From Hepsetus odoe (lineage: Eukaryota > Chordata > Actinopteri > Characiformes > Hepsetidae), in contig CM029387.1 of assembly GCA_017165825.1 (NCBI GenBank), forward strand, positions 15,674,445 to 15,738,444: a stretch of 64,000 nucleotides of DNA. The letters are read 5' to 3'. Positions 58,637-64,000 of the stretch are shown here, one piece after another (positions within the stretch are counted from its first letter, which is position 1; every line of letters starts with the position of its first letter). Position numbers and translations under genes: made by a program. Below the pieces are notes generated by a model. It was given only the letters and a program-made list of their open reading frames with translations, was not told the origin of the DNA and did not search any database.

Positions 58637-59005
58637 GAAGTGAAAGTGACTATTTGTCACTGTGAAACACAGCACAGTGGAACGGTACCTTGCTTAAAGG
58701 TACCTGTAACGGTGGCGGGGCGTGGGAAGGACGCCAACGCAGAGCCAGTAGTTGAGAACGTAACTTTTATTAACATAAAGTAACAATATAAACCAAAAGT
58801 GCCACCATTAACTGTAAGGCGTAGCCTCGTTAATGAACCGCGCTCTGTCCTGACACATCGGGGCTTAAATAGCAGCCCCTATGAAGCACACCTGTATCTA
58901 ACAAGCCCAGGTGTGCTCAGTCAGGGCAGAGCACCATCTGTCGTGCCCGATCGGAACCACGGGCACGACAGACCGTGACAGTACCTCAGGGCAACCTCAT
59001 TGTCT
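58637..59005 (-). repeat. SINE type A split by a solo LTR
   Basis: Left part 58637-58704: 'gaagtgaaagtgactatttg' to 'ggtaccttgcttaaaggtacc'-like text. Right part from 58981: 'gtacctcagggcaacctcat'. Joining them across the LTR gives the usual SINE order. The left part has an internal deletion. Confidence 0.85.
58705..58980 (-). mobile_element. solo LTR of the ASPM-carrying LTR family
   Basis: 276 bp flanked by gtacc on both sides (58700-58704 and 58981-58985), an exact 5-bp target duplication. On the minus strand it starts TGTCACGG and ends CCGTTACA. TATTTAAG, GCGGTTCATT and AATAAA are in the same order as in the other LTRs. It is shorter because part of the region after the transcript start is missing. 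Inserted into a SINE. Confidence 0.95.
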
Positions 59006-59104
59006 GACCATGAGACTGAAACTTAAAGTTTTACTAAAGACTTGACTCACTCTCAAAGACTAGACATTAAAGCCATGCAATGCTAATGTATAAATGATGA
59101 GAAT

Positions 59105-59262
59105 GATGTGACTTTTTGTTTTTGTGAAACACAGTACAGCACACAGTGAACCACAACAAAATGCAGTCCTCTGCATTTAGCTGGAGGAGCACCATATCCA
59201 GTGCCTAGGGAGCAGTGATGGGGACGCAACCCACAACCTTCCAATTGTGGTGCCTTTTTGGT
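59105..59262 (-). repeat. SINE type A, deleted
   Basis: In plus view: 'gtgactttttgtttttgtga', 'cagtgaaccacaacaaaatg', 'gggagcagtgatggggacgc' and 'aacccacaaccttccaattg'. The ggtaccttgctc block and the head are missing. Confidence 0.75.
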
Positions 59263-59514
59263 GCCAACGCCAAGATATCTTGGCTAGATAGACATTTCTT
59301 TGCAAAACAATAAATCTGCCTCATTACTCAATCAAATTTGATAGTTTGACTGAAAATGAAAAAGTGGTAATTACACTCTTAAGGCAGTTTGCATGATAAT
59401 GCAAATTTGAAACAAATATACTACCTTTTTTTTTATTTTTCATTTTGAAATCCTCATTTTGAAAGCCTAATGTGAAGCAGCCAGTGTTTTCTAGCTAAAT
59501 AGTAGGTGCACAAA

Positions 59515-59724
59515 GCAGCGGTGGCCGAGTGGTTAGGGAGTTGGTTCCAAGATCTGAAGGTTGTGATTTTGAATCCCACACCTGTAGGTTGCCTTGAGGT
59601 TCCCTTGAGCATGGTACAGTCCTCAACACTGCTCCACGGACACTTTAAATAACTGCTCCCTGCTGCACGATGTGTGTGGGGAAAAAAGCAGAGGGAGGGT
59701 TTTGTTGTGTTTCCCTGTTTGCTG

Positions 59725-59730
<6 letters not shown>
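59515..59730 (+). repeat. SINE type A
   Basis: The head is 'agcagcggtggccgagtggt', with a weak B box 'gattttgaatccca', body 'ccttgagcatggtacagtcc' and tail 'gttgtgtttccctgtttgct'. Confidence 0.8.
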
Positions 59731-59763
<33 letters not shown>

Positions 59764-59767
59764 GTAT
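59724..59767. repeat. (AT)n microsatellite
   Basis: AT/GT run at the tail of the preceding SINE. Confidence 0.9.
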
Positions 59768-60028
59768 ATTTCAATGCTGCTTTCATTGCAATAGATAAAA
59801 ATAGATGTATTTCATGAAATATCCTTTACTTTTGTTCATTTAGATTTTAGTTTGTTGAACAAACCCATTGGTTCATGTTTCGTGTTCTCCTCCAAGCGTG
59901 TTAAAGTCTAACAGATGGCGATTCACTTATCTCTAAGGAAATGCGTGTTGATTGACAGCTCTATGTTATACCTCAAAACATCTCCTTCCTCTCATAGGTA
60001 CCTCATGAGTCGGTTTTTATTGACACAA

Positions 60029-60030
<2 letters not shown>

Positions 60031-60076
<46 letters not shown>

Positions 60077-60131
60077 TGTGTGTGTGTGCGTGCGAGTGTC
60101 TGCGTGTGTGTGTCTCTGTGTGTGTGTGTGT
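60031..60131. repeat. (GT)n microsatellite, interrupted
   Basis: About 100 bp of GT with TT, GC and CT interruptions. Confidence 0.95.
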
Positions 60132-60349
60132 ATTTTCATGGCAAATATTCTAGGCATGAACAAATGCTTCAGAGGGAAGTCTTTCAAAATAGGTCAGACC
60201 ACAATGAGGCTTCATACATCAAAAGCCATTAAACATTAAACCGCAGGAGGGTTTCTGTTGAAAATAAGACTGTTTTGCTAAGGTCAGTTTTCAGGTGCTG
60301 TTTTCTCAGAATTTCTGAGCAAAATTGTAAGCACCCCCTCTCATACCTA

Positions 60350-60453
60350 CAACACACACACACACACACACGCACACACACACATCTAAAACAAGCTTCC
60401 TGCAGTCAGAGGCTATGAATATACACATGTGCAATGCTAGAAGCTCTCTTAAT

Positions 60454-60491
<38 letters not shown>

Positions 60492-60567
60492 CTGAAACTC
60501 TGGATGTGGATGTGACAGAAATCCTAAGAGGGGTTTTCTTATGGCAAGGTTCCACTTCTCTTGGGGT

Positions 60568-60643
<76 letters not shown>

Positions 60644-60711
60644 ACACACACACACAAAAGCACCAAAACCACTCACCCGCACCCCACACACACACAAAAC
60701 AACTCACCCAC

Positions 60712-60751
<40 letters not shown>
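60350..60751. repeat. cluster of (CA)n microsatellites
   Basis: Four CA blocks (60350-60383, 60452-60487, 60571-60656, 60715-60750) separated by short unique or CA-rich sequence. ORFs here (poly-His-Thr, poly-Cys-Val) are artefacts. Confidence 0.95.
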
Positions 60752-60754
<3 letters not shown>

Positions 60755-61334
60755 TCTAAAAAACCATAGCTGGCGTGTGTGCAAGGCTTCTGTATTAATC
60801 CACGGTTGGTGGGGAGGAGAGAAGGACCCCGCAGGGACATGACAGCAGGCAGTATCACACAGAGACACAGACACACACCCACAAATGTAACACACTGCCA
60901 GGAAACAGCGCACACCCGGGCTGCCCGATATGCACAAAAATGCCACACAGTTACACTTAGTGATAGCAATGCACCTCACAATTCGTTTCAAACTTAAAAG
61001 TCCTTTCAATATTCTCATTCTTTATTTCCCTCGAGGTCCATCTACAACACTTTTCAGGTTCAGGTCCCTGAACCAAAGAATATTGCCAAATTTATTTCTC
61101 TCTTAGAACTTAACAGGCACGCACACATGCATACCTGATAATAGGCTTATTTGCATGCTGCAGTTTTTGGCATTTACAGCAGCGATTAACAAGAGATGGC
61201 AAAAGTACACACATTCTTTATTTTAAAAGAAGTATCGATGTTGGTGGAAAGAAACAACTTTTGTAAAAGTTGAAATACTGATTCATATTCTTTGCTCAGT
61301 TAAAGGACAAAGGAGAGACTAAAAATGAAAAAGT
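60752..61334. other. unassigned spacer
   Basis: Nothing recognised. Confidence 0.5.
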
Positions 61335-61346
61335 ACACACACACAC

Positions 61347-61418
<72 letters not shown>
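61335..61418. repeat. (CA)n microsatellite
   Basis: About 41 CA units with one GC interruption. Confidence 0.95.
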
Positions 61419-61928
61419 CCACACATACCAACACAAGACATTCCTCCATCACATGGCAAAAAACACACACTTTCAATACAGCACATACCAACTTGATGAG
61501 TCATATGATATTTCATTGTTGTCATCATAAACCAATGTGCTTTTAGGAGAATATAATGGGAATTGTCAGTAAACTGAGCTATTTTTTGTGTGCAATGCAT
61601 TTAGTGTGCAACACAAAAAACCCATACAACAGCTCAAGCAGAACAAACTCCCAATATGTTCTAAATTCGTTTGTTTCTTTCTTTCTTTCTTTATTTATTT
61701 AGTCTCACGTTTTTTTGATGGTCCCCTACAGATATTTTAATTTCTAACAAACTCATTAGCATGGTTAGGTTTGCAATTGGCATTAGAGTCAAGGATAAGG
61801 CTGAGATTAGATTAAAGAAAAATGTATATATTCAGATTTAGCTACATTAAACAGACTCAACAGACAAACTGAGCTTCTGCAAAGGTTCTTCATCGGACCG
61901 TTCGAATAATGTTTTATTGTTATTTCTC
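61419..61928. other. unassigned spacer
   Basis: A short (TTTC)n-(TTTA)n run at about 61670-61700; otherwise nothing. Confidence 0.5.
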
Positions 61929-62080
61929 AGGGTGGCACGGTGGCGCAATGGACAGCGCTGTCACCTCACTGCGAGAAGGTGGACCTGTCGAGGGTCTATT
62001 CCTGCCTTTCGCCCTGTTAGAGCTGGGATACGCTCCAGCAACCCCCGCAACAAGTGGCTCAGAAAATGAGTGAGAGCGAG
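61929..62080 (+). repeat. tRNA-derived SINE of a third type
   Basis: The head 'agggtggcacggtggcgcaa' followed by 'tggacagcgctgtcacctca' is typical of a widespread teleost SINE. The B box is degraded ('gtcgagggtctattcc'). The tail has 'gctgggatacgctccagcaa' and 'agaaaatgagtgag'. Confidence 0.8.
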
Positions 62081-63440
62081 TGTGATTTATCAATATCATC
62101 TCACATGATTTCATTCAGCTGTTTGTAAGCTTTATATGGTCTGTGCATGGCGCTGTATAAGCTTAGGCTGAGAAATGCTTTTGTTTGAATGTGACAATGA
62201 AATTATCTGCCTAATTTACACCAGGTGTATTTAATCATCACATAAGCATGAGGTAAGTGAACCATGAATCTGATGCACATTGCCTCTCCAACACTAGTTT
62301 TTGAAATATCCATCCTTTTATTCCTTTTGTGTTCTACCTCTTTTTTATGCTGAAATCACAACCAGTTGTTATTTGCTGCTATACATAAAATGTCGAAATG
62401 TCATTATAATATGAGCTCAACTGCTCTTAGTGTTTGGCTGTTCCGCTTGTTTTTGATTACTAAGATAATAAAATGTAGCTAAATTATGTTAAATATAGTG
62501 CACAACAAGTTTCACATTACTTTGTTAGCGATGAAATATTTGTATGTGACCATAAAAATAAAGTCTGAGCAAAAAAAGTTAGAAGGTTTGTGCTGTTTAA
62601 GCTGTTTCATTGTGGTGGTGAATCTAAGAGGAGTGTGTTGAAGATAAAGATGGGCATCATACCAAAATATATCACATCATGACACACAATATATATTTAT
62701 ACATTCACATTCTGGTAGTTCTACACTGATTCTCCTGAAAGTAGCCCAAGCATCATGAAATCCATTGGTAACGATTTCCAATCTGATGAGAATCAATGGT
62801 TTTGAGGCAAGCCTCAAAAAAAGACTTGAAGAGAGGCTTGCATTTTGATGGAGGCAATACATCAGATGCTGGTGTAAATTGAAGCACTCGTGAAACAATG
62901 TAAATCTATGTGTGAAAACGCTTCTGAAATGAGAACAAACTGGGGACCTTGCTAACTCTTAACAATTAACAACTTGTACCATCGCATTCCATTACATGAG
63001 CTTATGTGATCTTGGCTGAATTTTTCTAAGCTTTTTCATAGCAATTACTGATTCACCAGCAGTGAATCCTAATCAATCTGGTGTGTCTTACCTTTCCAAA
63101 CACAATTCTTTGGGTTTGATTATGGAACATCATGTTGGTGGCGGAATCAAGATGGCCAAATGATTTTTCTACTCCATGTGTGTGCAAACACATCCAACAG
63201 ATGGCAAAACCAACCTACAGTTCCAGCAAAAGCGGCAAGATATGCCTTGCATTATATTAAGAATCCCTTAATGTAAAAAGGTTAGTGTGGTTTCATGCTG
63301 GATCTCTTTATTCATTGATGTGCCTACATTGTGTGGGTTTACAACATACACACACTCACCTCCAACGCGTACCAATAAAAAACACACCTTCCAGCACACC
63401 ACGCATTGAGTGAATGAGCTCTCCCCTCTCTCTCTCGCAC
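62081..63440. other. unassigned A+T-rich region
   Basis: Nothing recognised. Confidence 0.5.
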
Positions 63441-63505
63441 TCAGTTACACATTCATACACACACACACACACAAACACACACACATAAACACACACACAC
63501 ACACA
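63441..63505. repeat. (CA)n microsatellite, interrupted
   Basis: CA units with AA and TA interruptions. Confidence 0.9.
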
Positions 63506-63654
63506 CTTGCCTGCTCTCTCTCTCTGCCCCCGCCTCCCTCCAACACACTGCAGCGCTCGGCGCTGGATGCAGCCACACACTCTGAGCCTCTCTATACTAC
63601 TGCTGCACTATACACTTCTCAGATCAGAGAGAGAGAAAGAGAGATAGAGAGAGA

Positions 63655-63702
<48 letters not shown>

Positions 63703-64000
63703 ACAGGGAGAGGGATAGAAAAAGAGATAGAGGGAAAGAGAGAAAGATTAAGGGAGAGGGAGAGCAACAGGGACAGATAAAAAGACTGTGATAAAGACAG
63801 GAGGAAAAGAACAAGAAAGGGGGTAAATAAGAACAGGGATTGAGAGACAAATAGAAAAAGCAGGACTGTCAAAGACTGACATTGAGAGAGAATTGGAGAG
63901 TGAGGCGTTATGTGCTTTAAACTGCATGGAGAGTTCATCTGTGTATCCATCCTCTTTCTGGACTCTGGTTTCAATCTGGAGAGACTTTGAGGCACAGAGT
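63506..64000 (+). promoter_or_regulatory. possible 5' untranslated exon or promoter region
   Basis: Base composition changes here: a short CpG-bearing stretch (cagcgctcggcgctgg, near 63551) is followed by a purine-rich GA leader and by ATGs at 63910 and 63926. The first opens a short frame that ends before the window edge. The second (MESSSVYPSSFW...) stays open for 25 codons to the edge. This is compatible with a vertebrate 5' untranslated exon, but no TATA box, splice donor or known protein could be named. It may simply be purine-rich repeat DNA. Confidence 0.2.
63625..63700. repeat. (GA)n microsatellite
   Basis: About 75 bp of GA with minor interruptions, grading into a purine-rich tract to about 63850. 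Confidence 0.95.

Overview
The window looks like gene-poor, repeat-dense DNA of a ray-finned fish. The evidence is the mix of element families: RTE-type LINEs, several families of decayed Tc1-like transposons, many short tRNA-derived SINEs with A and B boxes, LTR elements with 5-bp target duplications, and long (CA)n, (GA)n and (ATCT)n microsatellites on an A+T-rich background. No ordinary multi-exon host gene could be recognised. Identifications rest on reading motifs and on remembered family features; no search was run.

Layout. 0-5.3 kb holds two decayed Tc1-like transposons. 6-8.7 kb is a broken RTE LINE on the minus strand. 12.2-13.2 kb has a Tc1-like relic and a solo LTR with a 5-bp target duplication. 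13.4-18.1 kb has SINEs and a decayed L2/Rex1-like LINE that contains a nearly perfect inverted repeat. 19.5-23.6 kb has two RTE copies, one with a preserved 5' end but a large internal deletion, plus SINEs and another Tc1-like relic. 25-36 kb is sparse, with SINEs, Tc1-like relics and an AAC/GAA simple-repeat block. 39.4-50.2 kb is the most interesting part. 51-55.3 kb holds a candidate solo LTR, a Tc1-like relic and a Tc1-like element with long terminal repeats. 55.3-58.1 kb is an RTE LINE with a 926-codon uninterrupted reading frame. 58.6-63.7 kb is SINEs, a solo LTR inside a SINE, and microsatellites. The last 0.5 kb has some features of a 5' untranslated exon.

The standout is a pair of related LTR elements at 39.65-42.87 kb (plus strand) and 46.61-50.18 kb (minus strand). 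In place of recognisable pol, each carries one intronless reading frame of about 1,000 codons: an N-terminal domain (present only in the minus copy), an Ala/Gln/Arg-rich tandem repeat, about 12-13 IQ motifs closely resembling those of the spindle protein ASPM, a coiled coil and a Ser-rich tail. The two copies are disabled by different stop codons and frameshifts, so their common ancestor probably had an open frame. The LTRs carry a TATA-like box and AATAAA, and a G-run lies beside the 3' LTR. The 11 nt just inside the 5' LTR are complementary to the LTR sequence where transcription should start, which is the arrangement of self-primed Tf1/sushi-type Ty3/Gypsy elements. The element therefore looks like a non-autonomous, self-priming LTR retrotransposon that captured a host ASPM-like segment, mobilised in trans by a relative. 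Three further LTR copies of the family lie in the window: solo LTRs at 12.8 and 58.7 kb and a partial LTR at 46.6 kb.
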